Assembly (NCBI GenBank): GCA_964539395.1
Contig: CAZIIU010000020.1
Location: 1 to 60,925 of the forward strand
Length of the DNA: 60,925 nt
Direction of reading: 5' to 3'
Source: M55B112 sp964539395
GTDB lineage: Bacteria > Bacteroidota > Bacteroidia > Bacteroidales > GCA-2748055
Shown here: positions 18,744 through 27,502 of the stretch, piece after piece
Numbering within the stretch: position 1 is the first letter of the stretch
Layout of the letters: each line of letters opens with the position of its first letter
Notes under the pieces: generated by a model
What the model saw: only the letters and a program-made list of their open reading frames with translations
Databases searched by the model: none
Told to the model about the DNA's origin: nothing
Position numbers and translations under genes: made by a program

Positions 18744-18842
18744 ACGCTGATGCTTGCCTGAGCCAGGGTACTGAGCTGTTCTAGCAGCGCATTAGACGAA
18801 CAAGAATGCTTCAAATAACACAACTATAGTTTTTACTGAACC

Positions 18843-19898
18843 ATGAATTATAAAATCGCAGTTTTACCGGGTGACGGAATCGGACCGGAAATAGTTCAAC
18901 AGGCCATTAAGGTGCTTAATGCAGTTGCAAATAAATACAACCACCAATTCGAGTATACCGAGGCACTTGTTGGTGCAACTGCCATCGACAAAACAGGCAA
19001 TCCGTATCCCAATGAAACACATGATATCTGCCTTGCGTCGGATGCCGTACTCTTCGGGGCCATCGGCGATCCGAAATACGATAACGATCCAAAAGCAAAG
19101 GTACGGCCCGAACAGGGACTGCTGTCAATGCGTAAAAAGCTGGAACTATATGCCAATATCCGTCCGGTTGCAACTTTCCCCTCATTGATCCACAAGTCAC
19201 CCCTCCGGAAGGAACTTGTCGAAGGAGCAGATTTTGTGGTTGTACGGGAATTAACCGGTGGTATATATTTTGGCGAACCTCGTGGCAGAACGGAAGACGG
19301 GTTAAAGGCCTATGACACCTGTATATACTCCCAGGAGGAGATCAGGAGGATTGTCGAACTGGGATTCGAATATGCAAGGAAAAGGAGCAAACGCCTGACG
19401 GTAGTTGACAAAGCAAATGTCCTCGCAACTTCACGACTCTGGCGTGAGACGGTACAGGAAATGGTACCGCAGAACCAGGACATTGAAGTCGACTACATGT
19501 TTGTGGATAACGCAGCCATGCAAATTATACAGTGGCCAAAAAAATTCGATGTGCTGGTAACCGAGAACATGTTTGGCGATATACTGTCGGATGAAGCGAG
19601 TGTTATTACCGGTTCGCTCGGACTCCTTCCCTCTGCATCTGTCGGGACACACACATCCGTCTATGAACCGATCCATGGTTCATATCCACAGGCTGCAGGT
19701 AAGAACATTGCCAATCCCCTTGCCACCATCCTTTCAGCAGCCATGCTGCTCGACGGGTTCAACCTTACTGAAGAGGCGGGTGCCGTTAGGGATGCCGTAG
19801 CAAAATCGATGGATGCAGGTGTTGTAACTGCAGATATTGCCGAGGGAAAAGCTTCAGGCACCAGTGAAGTAGGCGACTGGATCGTTACTGTCATTTGA
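18843..19898 (+). CDS. leuB: 3-isopropylmalate dehydrogenase
   Basis: 351 residues, full length. It oxidatively decarboxylates 3-isopropylmalate with NAD+ (and possibly 3-methylmalate if the upstream synthase makes citramalate). Motifs: LPGDGIGPEIV at the start, RELTGGIYFGEPRG, VDKANVL, and VTENMFGDILSDEAS with the metal-binding Asp residues. A 99-bp gap separates it from the synthase, longer than the other gaps in the operon; no strong terminator is visible there. Confidence 0.97.
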   Translation: MNYKIAVLPGDGIGPEIVQQAIKVLNAVANKYNHQFEYTEALVGATAIDKTGNPYPNETHDICLASDAVLFGAIGDPKYDNDPKAKVRPEQGLLSMRKKLELYANIRPVATFPSLIHKSPLRKELVEGADFVVVRELTGGIYFGEPRGRTEDGLKAYDTCIYSQEEIRRIVELGFEYARKRSKRLTVVDKANVLATSRLWRETVQEMVPQNQDIEVDYMFVDNAAMQIIQWPKKFDVLVTENMFGDILSDEASVITGSLGLLPSASVGTHTSVYEPIHGSYPQAAGKNIANPLATILSAAMLLDGFNLTEEAGAVRDAVAKSMDAGVVTADIAEGKASGTSEVGDWIVTVI

Positions 19899-19970
19899 GA
19901 AAGTGCGGTTCAACCCGGGGTGAAAAGCCCTCTTTACCAGGTAATTCCTCATGACAGGGTGAAGGCTCCA

Positions 19971-19985
19971 CTTACCGAAGGTAAG
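19971..19985. repeat. Short hairpin (CTTACC/GGTAAG) between convergent genes
   Basis: CTTACCGAAGGTAAG gives a 6-bp perfect stem with a 3-base loop between the ends of leuB and the transporter gene. No T run follows on either strand, so it is at best a weak bidirectional terminator. Confidence 0.3.
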
Positions 19986-20020
19986 AAATTCTAAGCGCTT
20001 GTGCCGATTAGCAGCTGCTC

Positions 20021-22243
20021 CTACTCAATTTCCTTTCGCTCAAAGGCATTCACAAAGAGGACCTGTCCGATATGGTCATATCCTTCAAAAACTGATTTGC
20101 CCTTAAATTTCAGCAGTTCACCAGTAAAACCTATGATAGTTAGTCCTGCATTTTCAGATTTCTCATTGATCACATTCCGAAAATCTACATTATCCTGGCT
20201 CTCAATAATCTCTATATTCTTTGCAGTAACCGGTAAACGGCCCCTTTTTATCAACTCCTCAAGATTATTCCTGGTCTCCTCCTTTTTTTCAGGTTTGCAG
20301 ATCTCAAAAATCCTGATGCTGGATTTTCTCCAGTCGGGATGACCCTGAATTATAAAGCTTAAAAGGATCATCAGGTGAGAATTATTGAAATCTACAGAAC
20401 GCAACCAAACATCAATGGTTTTCTTAAAGTTGATCGATCTCGGTGAGCTGCCGAGTATACAGACATCAAAATTCCCTGCATTAATCAGAGAAAAGTTTTC
20501 GATGATACTTTTCAGGTTCACCGGATTAAGCCGGTCGTATTCAAGCAGTAACATATTATTCTCCATGCCGGAAATCCCGGGTAACTGAATCGTTTGTGCG
20601 ATAGCCGATGTATAGGACGGAGAGATCAGTGTGTCGATGTAAACATGACTTCCCATTCCCCTGTACTGATTAATCAGTTTTGTAAGAATTTCTTGTGCTT
20701 CCTTGTGAGAAGTCTTCGAATAGTAATCCTCAATCAAATGGATATAGGTTCCAAATCCAAACTTGTGACTGATCCATTTCAGCAATTGAAATGCATCCTG
20801 GCGTTCGAAGGAATCTTTTGAGATACATACTGTACTTGGTCTCCACTCCTTGGCTGCCCTCGATTTCCTGCTTTGTTGCAGGTATACCTGGAGTGAACGG
20901 TTCAACTGCATGAGTGCATTTGTAAAAATGGATACTAGCCCTTTCCTGTTCTTATGGTAGCCGCTTATATAGATATATAGCAGCACTATCAGAATGATAG
21001 CAATAAAAGCATATAGCGAATTGATTTTAAACATCACCCATACAGCTGTTATAAAGCCGATCAGTGAAATGTACCATCTTGACCTGAAGCTGGGGCGATA
21101 CGACGGTGATGCTCCGAAGTGATAGAGGAAAGAAATCAGGCAGAGCGCGCCGTAGGTAACCATGAAAAACATCGAGATGATCCCGGCTACTGTATTGACA
21201 TTTCCAAGGGCAACAAAAATAAATGCAATACCAGCAGTTACCAGTGTTGCATTATAAGGCTCATTCGTCGCTCCCCTTCCCCTTGCAAGAAAAATATTCA
21301 TTCTCCTGGATGGAAATGAGCGGTCACCCGCAAGTGCCTGAAGCGTCCTCGGGGCTACAAGAATGGATCCAATGGCCGAGGAGATCGTTGATGCAGCCAG
21401 TCCAAGTGGAATAATGAAACTGCCTCCCAGTGCAATTTTTGCCATAATCAGCTGGTGCTCTGTAAGGTCTTCAACACTGGCAGAGGAGGCAAGTTTAAAT
21501 ACAATAAAAAAGTAGATGATCATTCCTGCCACTGTTCCCAGCGTGGTTCCAATGGGTATGGATTTTGCAGGGTTTTTCAGATCCCCCGACAATCCTACTC
21601 CGGCCGTCATTCCGGTAAATGCCGGAAATACTATGGCAAAAACGATAAAAAAGCTGCTCATGTTCCGTGCTTCAAAATCGAACAATGAAAAAGTATTGGC
21701 GGCAGCATATTCAGTTTTACCGGCAAAAAACAGGACAAGTGAGATAAATAGAATCACTACAACCATATACAACATCTTCATTCCGATTTTAGCGCCTTTC
21801 TTCAGTATTATGATAGACAACAGAAGCATTGCAGGAATGCTGATTACCTGGCGCGGAAGATAAAAATCAAAATTTGAACCAACCCAGTTGAAGAAGAATT
21901 CGAATGCTTCAGTAAATGCTATTACATAAAATGCGACGCTGATAGCCTGGGAGATGTATAGCGCAAAACCTATCGTAGCACCAATATTCAGTCCGAACGA
22001 CCTGGAGATGATGAAATACTCTCCCCCACCCTCTACGCGTTTGTTCGTTGCTAATTCAGAAATGGCAAGTGCTGTTGGCAGGGTTACCAGGTGCCCGAGC
22101 AGGATGATCAGTATCACCCCCCAAAAGCCCAGCGTTCCCACGGCAAAACCAAACCGCAGGAACAGAATCGCTCCCAGAATGGTTGAAATAGCAGTAAAGA
22201 AAACCGGTGCCGTACCGAAAGATTTCGTGGAGGATGATTGCAT
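20021..22243 (-). CDS. SLC12-like (Na-K-Cl cotransporter type) amino acid/cation-chloride permease of the APC superfamily
   Basis: 740 residues. The first about 430 residues hold around 12 hydrophobic segments beginning GTAPVFFTAISTILGAILFLRFG, which resembles the TM1 region of cation-chloride cotransporters (ILGAILFLR), with GGEYFIISRSFG after TM2. The remaining about 300 residues are soluble, with alpha/beta segments (SFERQDAFQLLKWI, FDVCILGSS), like the cytoplasmic tail of SLC12 proteins. Transported ions or solutes cannot be read from sequence; PGAP-style labels would be amino acid permease. The gene is alone, convergent with leuB and about 60 bp from hydG, which runs the same way upstream. 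Confidence 0.82.
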   Translation of the reverse strand: MQSSSTKSFGTAPVFFTAISTILGAILFLRFGFAVGTLGFWGVILIILLGHLVTLPTALAISELATNKRVEGGGEYFIISRSFGLNIGATIGFALYISQAISVAFYVIAFTEAFEFFFNWVGSNFDFYLPRQVISIPAMLLLSIIILKKGAKIGMKMLYMVVVILFISLVLFFAGKTEYAAANTFSLFDFEARNMSSFFIVFAIVFPAFTGMTAGVGLSGDLKNPAKSIPIGTTLGTVAGMIIYFFIVFKLASSASVEDLTEHQLIMAKIALGGSFIIPLGLAASTISSAIGSILVAPRTLQALAGDRSFPSRRMNIFLARGRGATNEPYNATLVTAGIAFIFVALGNVNTVAGIISMFFMVTYGALCLISFLYHFGASPSYRPSFRSRWYISLIGFITAVWVMFKINSLYAFIAIILIVLLYIYISGYHKNRKGLVSIFTNALMQLNRSLQVYLQQSRKSRAAKEWRPSTVCISKDSFERQDAFQLLKWISHKFGFGTYIHLIEDYYSKTSHKEAQEILTKLINQYRGMGSHVYIDTLISPSYTSAIAQTIQLPGISGMENNMLLLEYDRLNPVNLKSIIENFSLINAGNFDVCILGSSPRSINFKKTIDVWLRSVDFNNSHLMILLSFIIQGHPDWRKSSIRIFEICKPEKKEETRNNLEELIKRGRLPVTAKNIEIIESQDNVDFRNVINEKSENAGLTIIGFTGELLKFKGKSVFEGYDHIGQVLFVNAFERKEIE

Positions 22244-22305
22244 GTGCTGTTTTTCTTCAAATATACAATTTGTTGTATGTGCATGGGAAAAATAACACAG
22301 GAAAT

Positions 22306-23730
22306 TTAAAAATACAGATCCCGCTCACCCGCTTTTACTTTTTCCAGCCGCTCGGACAGTTTATTTTTAAACCGTTCATCTTCATATTCTTTAAGGCTTT
22401 TCTCAATCAACCTGTATCCGTTTAATCTGGTCGCTTCCGGTGCATAATCCTCAAGGTATTCAGCGAGTGTCAACAGGGCATTTGGGGTACAGTAGCGCTT
22501 TATAAAACCGGGGACAGAGAATTCCATGAAATGCTCTCCTGTTCGACCCACCCTGTAACATGCTGTGCAGAAAGAAGGAATATAGCCCTTGCTGATCAGT
22601 TCCTCCATCACCTCATTCAGCGAACGGTTATCATTGATCTCAAACTGCTCGGCATTTAAATCCTGATCCTTCTTGTTTTCAGAATAGCCTTTAATTTCAA
22701 TCTTTGTTCCTCCGTCAATCTGAGAAACCCCAAACCGAAGCACCTCCTCCCTGATGTGGGCAGGTTCACGTGCCGTGAGAATCAGACCGGTATAAGGAAC
22801 AGCCAGCCTCAGAACAGCCACCATCCTTGTAAAATCCTCGTCAGATACCTGGTAACCTTCATCAATAGTCACATTCGATGCATTTTTTACCCTGGGGAAT
22901 GAAATGGTATGCGGGCCCACATTGTAAACAGCTTCAAAATGGTTTACATGCCTCACCAGGGCCATTGCTTCAAACCTCCAGTCGTACAATCCAAACAGCG
23001 CTCCTATGCCCACATCATCGATACCACCTTCCTGTGCACGATCCAGGGCCGTGAGCCTGTTATCATAGTTCCGCTTCATGCCACTGGTATGATACCGTGC
23101 ATAAGCACCCCGGTGATAAGTTTCCTGGAAAACCTGGTAGGTTCCGATACCAGCCTCTTTCACTGTTCTGAACCCTTCAATATCGAGTGGTGCAGCATTG
23201 ATATTAACCCGCCGTATCTCTCCGTTCCCCTTCTTTACATTGTAGACAGCCCGAACTGTGTCGGCTATAAACTGCGGACTGTATTTCGGATGCTCGCCAA
23301 ACACAAGGATCAGCCTCTTCTGACCTGTATCTTCGAGCATCTTTACCTCGCTGATCAACTCCTCCTGTGTGAGTGTCATTCTCTTCTGGTCCTTGTTGGT
23401 GGTCCTGAAGCCACAGTATTCACAATTATTGGTGCACAAATTCCCGACATACAGTGGTGCAAAAAGCACAATCCTGTTGCCATACACATTTTCCTTCAGT
23501 GTGCGGGCACCCTCCTTGATCTCCCCGATCAGCTCCGGATCTTTCGTCTGCAGCAATACCGCTGTCTCCTGCAATGTTAACCTGTGTTTATTTAAGGACT
23601 TTTGAATAATCTCCCTGACCTGTACCTTGTCGGTCCGGGTTTTGTTCAGGATATCCCATATCTCCTCTTCAGAAATAAATGGCCTCATCGGCTCATCGGG
23701 CATCGCATAAATTTGTGGGTCATAGATCAT
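22306..23730 (-). CDS. hydG: [FeFe]-hydrogenase maturase HydG (radical SAM tyrosine lyase)
   Basis: 474 residues from the ATG. HydG splits tyrosine to make the CO and CN- ligands of the H-cluster. Radical-SAM cluster: CTNNCEYC, i.e. CX3CX2C at Cys99, Cys103 and Cys106. C-terminal auxiliary cluster: CTAC followed 22 residues later by Cys (CX2CX22C), the HydG hallmark that separates it from ThiH. A GTG one codon upstream is also in frame; I prefer ATG. Its start overlaps the stop of a 25-codon ORF (TGATG). HydE, HydF and a hydrogenase are not in the window, so they must lie elsewhere or be lost. Confidence 0.95.
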   Translation of the reverse strand: MIYDPQIYAMPDEPMRPFISEEEIWDILNKTRTDKVQVREIIQKSLNKHRLTLQETAVLLQTKDPELIGEIKEGARTLKENVYGNRIVLFAPLYVGNLCTNNCEYCGFRTTNKDQKRMTLTQEELISEVKMLEDTGQKRLILVFGEHPKYSPQFIADTVRAVYNVKKGNGEIRRVNINAAPLDIEGFRTVKEAGIGTYQVFQETYHRGAYARYHTSGMKRNYDNRLTALDRAQEGGIDDVGIGALFGLYDWRFEAMALVRHVNHFEAVYNVGPHTISFPRVKNASNVTIDEGYQVSDEDFTRMVAVLRLAVPYTGLILTAREPAHIREEVLRFGVSQIDGGTKIEIKGYSENKKDQDLNAEQFEINDNRSLNEVMEELISKGYIPSFCTACYRVGRTGEHFMEFSVPGFIKRYCTPNALLTLAEYLEDYAPEATRLNGYRLIEKSLKEYEDERFKNKLSERLEKVKAGERDLYF

Positions 23731-23807
23731 CACTCAAGAATTTTTACGATCCTTTGAAAAAAGGGAGCCTGGAAAAAATTTATACCCATTTTGTCTTTCT
23801 TCTCCAT
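23730..23807 (-). CDS. 25-residue micro-ORF translationally coupled to hydG
   Basis: The minus strand has GAGGAGGTG five bases ahead of an ATG at 23807, a strong Shine-Dalgarno match in a phylum that normally lacks one. The frame reads 25 codons (M-E-K-K-D-K-M-G-I-N-F-F-Q-A-P-F-F-Q-R-I-V-K-I-L-E) and stops in TGATG, overlapping the hydG ATG. The product is basic and amphipathic, with no known family. It may be a translational-coupling leader for hydG or a small functional protein. Chance is possible at this length, but SD, coupling overlap and position after the promoter all agree. Confidence 0.45.
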   Translation of the reverse strand: MEKKDKMGINFFQAPFFQRIVKILE

Positions 23808-23875
23808 AAGCACCTCCTCAGGATCAGATGGTTATTAGATTCCTTGTTGCTGGTTTACCGGCAACGCAGATACTG

Positions 23876-23905
23876 CAAAGATAGTCATTGTTATTTTGAT
23901 AACAA
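23876..23905 (-). promoter_or_regulatory. hydG promoter: -33 TTG, 19-bp spacer, -7 TATCTTTG
   Basis: On the minus strand TATCTTTG (23876-23883) matches the Bacteroidota -7 consensus and is preceded by TTG (23903-23905) at the expected 19-bp spacing. This is the best promoter match in the window. Transcription would start about 140 bases before hydG and include the micro-ORF. Confidence 0.65.
23888..23905. promoter_or_regulatory. Rex-like palindromic operator inside the hydG promoter
   Basis: The minus strand reads TTGTTATCAAAATAACAA: two perfect 7-bp arms around 4 bases, 18 bp in all. Rex (NADH/NAD+ sensor) operators have the same layout (for example TTGTTAAnnnnTTAACAA in clostridia); only the innermost arm pair differs. 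It covers the -33 element and most of the spacer, where a bound repressor would block RNA polymerase. A CRP/FNR-family site is the main alternative. Confidence 0.55.
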
Positions 23906-24084
23906 TATATTTTTCGAAAAAATTATTTGCGTGATCCTATTACCAGTATGTAATGTTCGCAAAGGAACCATATAATCAGTCTTTTCCTGAACTTCAAGAA
24001 AAAAGTGTAATCAGAAATCCAACGTGATAAAAGATAGGCTATGCTATTAGCTGAACAATGCTTAACTTTAAAGAAAAATAGCAG

Positions 24085-25005
24085 ATGCATCGATCTGTTC
24101 TTGTCATATGCCTTCTACATTGTTTTCTCATAGCCTGGTCGCAGGAAGAAATACCCCGTTATAAGTTGAAACCAGGTGAGATCTATTTGATTACGATGGA
24201 ACTCATACAGGAAACTGAAACTGAAAACACTGACCTGGGCGAGAATATGACAATCGATATAGACTGTACCATTGAGTTCCAGGTCGAATCAATCTCCTCT
24301 GACGGAAGCTTTCACTTTTCATGTTCTTACAAGAATCTGGCTGTAAGTTTTTTTTCTCCACGTGCCGAATTATACATCAGCAGCCGGAACCAGGACTTCA
24401 GTAATCTACAGTATTACCTGACTGAACTTGAAAACCGGAGTTTTCGACTGGTTATTTCTCCATATGGTGAATTGCTTGAAGCCGACTCCCTCAACCCGAT
24501 CATCGAATCACTTATTCCGGGGGATACCTTGAATAGAAAGTACCATAAACTCATCATCAGGACAGTTCGGGAGGCATTTGGCAGCAGTGCGTTACTGGGA
24601 ATGGTAAACACCGTCATAAACGTCTACAGCAAAAGTCCGGATACCCGCAGTGTTAAGTATACCAGGATTTCATACAATGGCAGTCTGCTACCGGTAAGAA
24701 AAAGTCTTTTTTACTCTATGGCAGATGAAGAATCGATGCGCATTCAGGGTGTGGGGGTCATTGAAGAGACCGAAGATAGCTTTCAGAATGGCCGATCAGT
24801 GGTTCAAACATCAATAACTGGTCAGCAAACCTACGATCTGCTTTATGACAGGCAAACCGGTTGGCTGATCACAGGCCTCTCGAAACAGCGGATTCACAGC
24901 TTATTCTCCCTGAAAGAAAACAATGAGTTGCCGAAAGGTCTCAAGGTTCCCTCACTTACGGTATCTGAAATCAAATTCACAGGTAGCACTTCTGTTAAAA
25001 GATAA
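24085..25005 (+). CDS. Exported protein of unknown function (DUF6263-like)
   Basis: 306 residues. The start M-H-R-S-V-L-V-I-C-L-L-H-C-F-L-I-A-W-S-Q is a signal peptide; there is no lipobox, so it is probably periplasmic. The mature part opens YKLKPGEIYLITMEL and continues as beta-rich sequence with VISPYGELLEADS and LLYDRQTGWLITG segments. That layout recalls the DUF6263 family of Bacteroidota, but I cannot confirm it. It may be cotranscribed with the small gene 10 bp downstream. Confidence 0.7.
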   Translation: MHRSVLVICLLHCFLIAWSQEEIPRYKLKPGEIYLITMELIQETETENTDLGENMTIDIDCTIEFQVESISSDGSFHFSCSYKNLAVSFFSPRAELYISSRNQDFSNLQYYLTELENRSFRLVISPYGELLEADSLNPIIESLIPGDTLNRKYHKLIIRTVREAFGSSALLGMVNTVINVYSKSPDTRSVKYTRISYNGSLLPVRKSLFYSMADEESMRIQGVGVIEETEDSFQNGRSVVQTSITGQQTYDLLYDRQTGWLITGLSKQRIHSLFSLKENNELPKGLKVPSLTVSEIKFTGSTSVKR

Positions 25006-25015
25006 AAAAGCTCTT

Positions 25016-25462
25016 ATGCGGATAAAAAAAATTCTATATCTCCTGTTGTTATTTTTCTTTATCTCCTCTCCCGGAGAGACACAGCCCTATGAACATGCAA
25101 TAGGAGTTAAAGCTGGTTACTCTTCAGGGATAATTTATAAAATGTTTGCAGACAAAAGCAGGGTAGTATCCGGACAGGCTCTTTACAATAATCATGGATT
25201 CCAGTTCACAGCATTGTATGAATACCAGTTTACGCCCTATGCCAAAAAGAGACTCTATTACTATATGGGAGCTGGAATTCATGCAGGTGACTGGGAAGAA
25301 GCATTTGCAGCTGGGATCGCCTTCTCACTGGGATCAGAATTTGTATTCAGGAAAGCACCTCTCACAACAGGTCTGGAATGGAAGCCCATGATTAACATTT
25401 ACAGGTTAACTGAAATTGCTGTTCCCGATATTGCTCTTACAGTCAAGGTAATACTACAATAA
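25016..25462 (+). CDS. Small exported, probably beta-barrel, protein of unknown function
   Basis: 148 residues starting at 25016, where M-R-I-K-K-I-L-Y-L-L-L-L-F-F-F-I-S-S forms a signal peptide; the open frame extends upstream but that part overlaps the preceding gene and lacks export features. The body (AIGVKAGYSSGIIYKMF, TALYEYQFTPY, YYYMGAGIHAGD, ALTVKVILQ) has the alternating aromatic/glycine pattern of a small outer membrane barrel resembling OmpA/opacity-type domains. No family name can be given. It begins 10 bp after the preceding gene. Confidence 0.65.
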   Translation: MRIKKILYLLLLFFFISSPGETQPYEHAIGVKAGYSSGIIYKMFADKSRVVSGQALYNNHGFQFTALYEYQFTPYAKKRLYYYMGAGIHAGDWEEAFAAGIAFSLGSEFVFRKAPLTTGLEWKPMINIYRLTEIAVPDIALTVKVILQ

Positions 25463-25611
25463 ATCACGGTATGAAAACCCGCAGCCGGTATCGCCTATCA
25501 GGATGCTCATGTCCGCAAAATGTATTAAAAACTCACAGGATAGAGGTTTTAAAAATAAATTATTGTATTTTAAACGGCAATCTGTTTGGCTTAATCTAAA
25601 AAACTGACACT

Positions 25612-26553
25612 ATGCTTCCAGGAATTGATGAACTGAAAAAAGCAGCGAAAAGAATAATGCCATATGTGCACAAAACTCCTGTTTTCGAATCCCGTACCGT
25701 CAACCAAAGAACAGGAGCAACTGTGTTTTTCAAATGTGAAAACTACCAGCGTACGGGTACTTTTAAAATGCGTGGTGCAACCAATGCCATTCTCCAGCTT
25801 TCAGAATCTGACAGGTCAAAAGGTGTGATCACACATTCATCCGGCAATTTTGCCCAGGCTCTTGCTCTTGCAGCCAGAACACTCGATACAAAAGCATATA
25901 TCATTATGCCCTCTAATACTCCGACAGTTAAAATTGATGCTGTAAAGGAATATGGCGCTGAAATTATTGAGTGTAGCCCCGCCCTCGAATCGAGGGAAAA
26001 AACATGCGAAGCGATAAGAGCAAAAACCAATGCTACCTTTATACATCCATACGACAACATTGATGTCATCATTGGTCATGGTACAGCAGCGTTGGAATTT
26101 ATAAATGAGGTTGGAGATTTGGATATACTCCTCACACCCGTGGGAGGCGGGGGATTGATTTCCGGAACAGCAATTGCCCAACACTACATGCTTCCGGAAT
26201 CCCAAACTATTGGCAGTGAACCATTCGGCGCCGATGATGCATTTCTTTCAATGAAAATAGGCAAGATACAACCCTCTGTTAATCCAATAACGATTGCAGA
26301 CGGACTAAGAACACAGCTTGGTGAACATACATTTCCGATCATACATAAGTATGTCAGCAATATCATCCGGGTTGAGGAGTCTGAGATTATCTCTGCAATG
26401 AAATATATCTGGGAGCGTATGAAGGTCATTATTGAGCCCTCAAGCGCTGTTGCAATTGCAGCCCTTTTCAGAAAAAGGGAGCGCTTTATTAAAAAGCGGG
26501 TTGGAATAATTCTCTCAGGGGGTAATGTTGACCTTACCAATCTGCCTTTCTGA
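25612..26553 (+). CDS. PLP-dependent threonine dehydratase/serine racemase-type enzyme
   Basis: 313 residues, fold-type II PLP enzyme. Lys52 in GTFKMRGA is the Schiff-base lysine, SSGNF (76-80) binds the PLP ring region and GGGGLISG (about 176-183) binds the phosphate. There is no C-terminal ACT regulatory domain, so it is not the long allosteric IlvA; it is closer to catabolic threonine dehydratase, serine racemase or threo-3-hydroxyaspartate ammonia-lyase. The reaction cannot be fixed from sequence. It stands alone between two exported-protein genes and the sigma-factor operon. Confidence 0.88.
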   Translation: MLPGIDELKKAAKRIMPYVHKTPVFESRTVNQRTGATVFFKCENYQRTGTFKMRGATNAILQLSESDRSKGVITHSSGNFAQALALAARTLDTKAYIIMPSNTPTVKIDAVKEYGAEIIECSPALESREKTCEAIRAKTNATFIHPYDNIDVIIGHGTAALEFINEVGDLDILLTPVGGGGLISGTAIAQHYMLPESQTIGSEPFGADDAFLSMKIGKIQPSVNPITIADGLRTQLGEHTFPIIHKYVSNIIRVEESEIISAMKYIWERMKVIIEPSSAVAIAALFRKRERFIKKRVGIILSGGNVDLTNLPF

Positions 26554-26938
26554 AATGGATTATGCTTCAGCGAAAAATATCAGTGAACACCAATTATACA
26601 AATCTCCTTTATTTGTGATAATTATTAAATACATTGAAAAAAGTGAGTACTTGACACGATATTTTTCAGTCCCATTACATTAACTGGGAAAAAACGATGA
26701 GCAAAAGAGATTTTAGCCATACCCTTCAAAGTGTGTGCAGTATGATCAAAATGAATTCTTCAGACAATCCTGATGCGTTCTCGCGTCAGTATTCTGTTTC
26801 CGATAAAAGTTTATTTAACTATGTTCCATCATGAACGTGATAGAAGCACCATTGCATTATACCCGGACATTGAAAGCTACAAATACCGGGAAGCGGGCTG
26901 CTTCGTAACTGAGTTCAAAAAACAAGAAGAACCTGAAA
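26554..26938. other. 385-bp intergenic region upstream of the sigma factor
   Basis: It contains one 45-codon open frame from an ATG at 26697 to a stop at 26834. Its product is hydrophilic, with no signal peptide, double-glycine leader or known motif, so it is probably not a gene and not an exporter cargo peptide. No consensus -33/-7 pair was found. Confidence 0.4.
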
Positions 26939-27502
26939 ATGCGATCTGACCGGGAAATAATTGAAGGAATAGCCTCTCACAACAGTGGCATCCTGACATA
27001 CATTTACGATGAGTTGTACCCGTATATTGAGGCATACGTAATCCATCATGGTGGGGATGAAGACATTGCCAGGGATGTTTTTCAGGATGCAATGATCATT
27101 GTTTATAAAAAGATTATAGCGGAAAACCTTGTATTACACTGTAGGTTTAGCACATACCTTTATGCCGTCAGTAAAAATCTGTGGGTACAAAACCGGAAAA
27201 AGCACTTTCTTAGACTCAAAAAACTTAAGGAGATGTCTGAAGTCGCCGAATCAGAAACGGGGTATGAAACAACCATCGACGATGATTCAAAAGAGCTGTT
27301 TGAAAAACATTTCAGGAAACTACCACCTGATTGTCAGAAAATACTGTGCCTGTATTTTAACGGCGCAACGCTGGAGGAAATAAGAAAAGAGATGGGTATT
27401 TCAACACTGCACCTTGTATCTGACAAAAAATACAGGTGCAAGAAAAACCTGATAGAACGAATAAAAGGAGATCCAAACTTTAGAAAGCTAACAAATGAGT
27501 AA
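26939..27502 (+). CDS. ECF-type RNA polymerase sigma factor
   Basis: 187 residues. Region 2 is visible around residues 20-75 (GGDEDIARDVFQDAMIIVYKK, then RFSTYLYAVSKNLWVQNRKK) and region 4 around 118-170 (LPPDCQKILCLYFNGATLEEIRKEMGIS, followed by a CKKNLIERI recognition helix region). It redirects RNA polymerase to a set of promoters. The gene overlaps the next one by 8 bp, which points to coupled expression with a possible anti-sigma partner. The target regulon is unknown. Confidence 0.9.
   Translation: MRSDREIIEGIASHNSGILTYIYDELYPYIEAYVIHHGGDEDIARDVFQDAMIIVYKKIIAENLVLHCRFSTYLYAVSKNLWVQNRKKHFLRLKKLKEMSEVAESETGYETTIDDDSKELFEKHFRKLPPDCQKILCLYFNGATLEEIRKEMGISTLHLVSDKKYRCKKNLIERIKGDPNFRKLTNE

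Larger units (their letters stand above)
23734..24084. other. 351-bp divergent intergenic region between hydG and an exported protein gene
   Basis: On the hydG side it contains the promoter, Rex-like operator and micro-ORF described separately. On the other side (23940-24084) I see no clear -33/-7 pair for the plus-strand gene and no RNA gene. Confidence 0.5.

Noticed and set aside
24085..26553. Two exported proteins plus a PLP enzyme considered as a metabolic gene cluster
   Set aside because: No shared pathway or regulatory signal links them; gaps and signals are not informative.
26697..26834. 45-codon ORF upstream of the sigma factor, considered as a bacteriocin precursor for the C39 exporter
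   Set aside because: It has no double-glycine leader, no Cys pair and no hydrophobic mature region.
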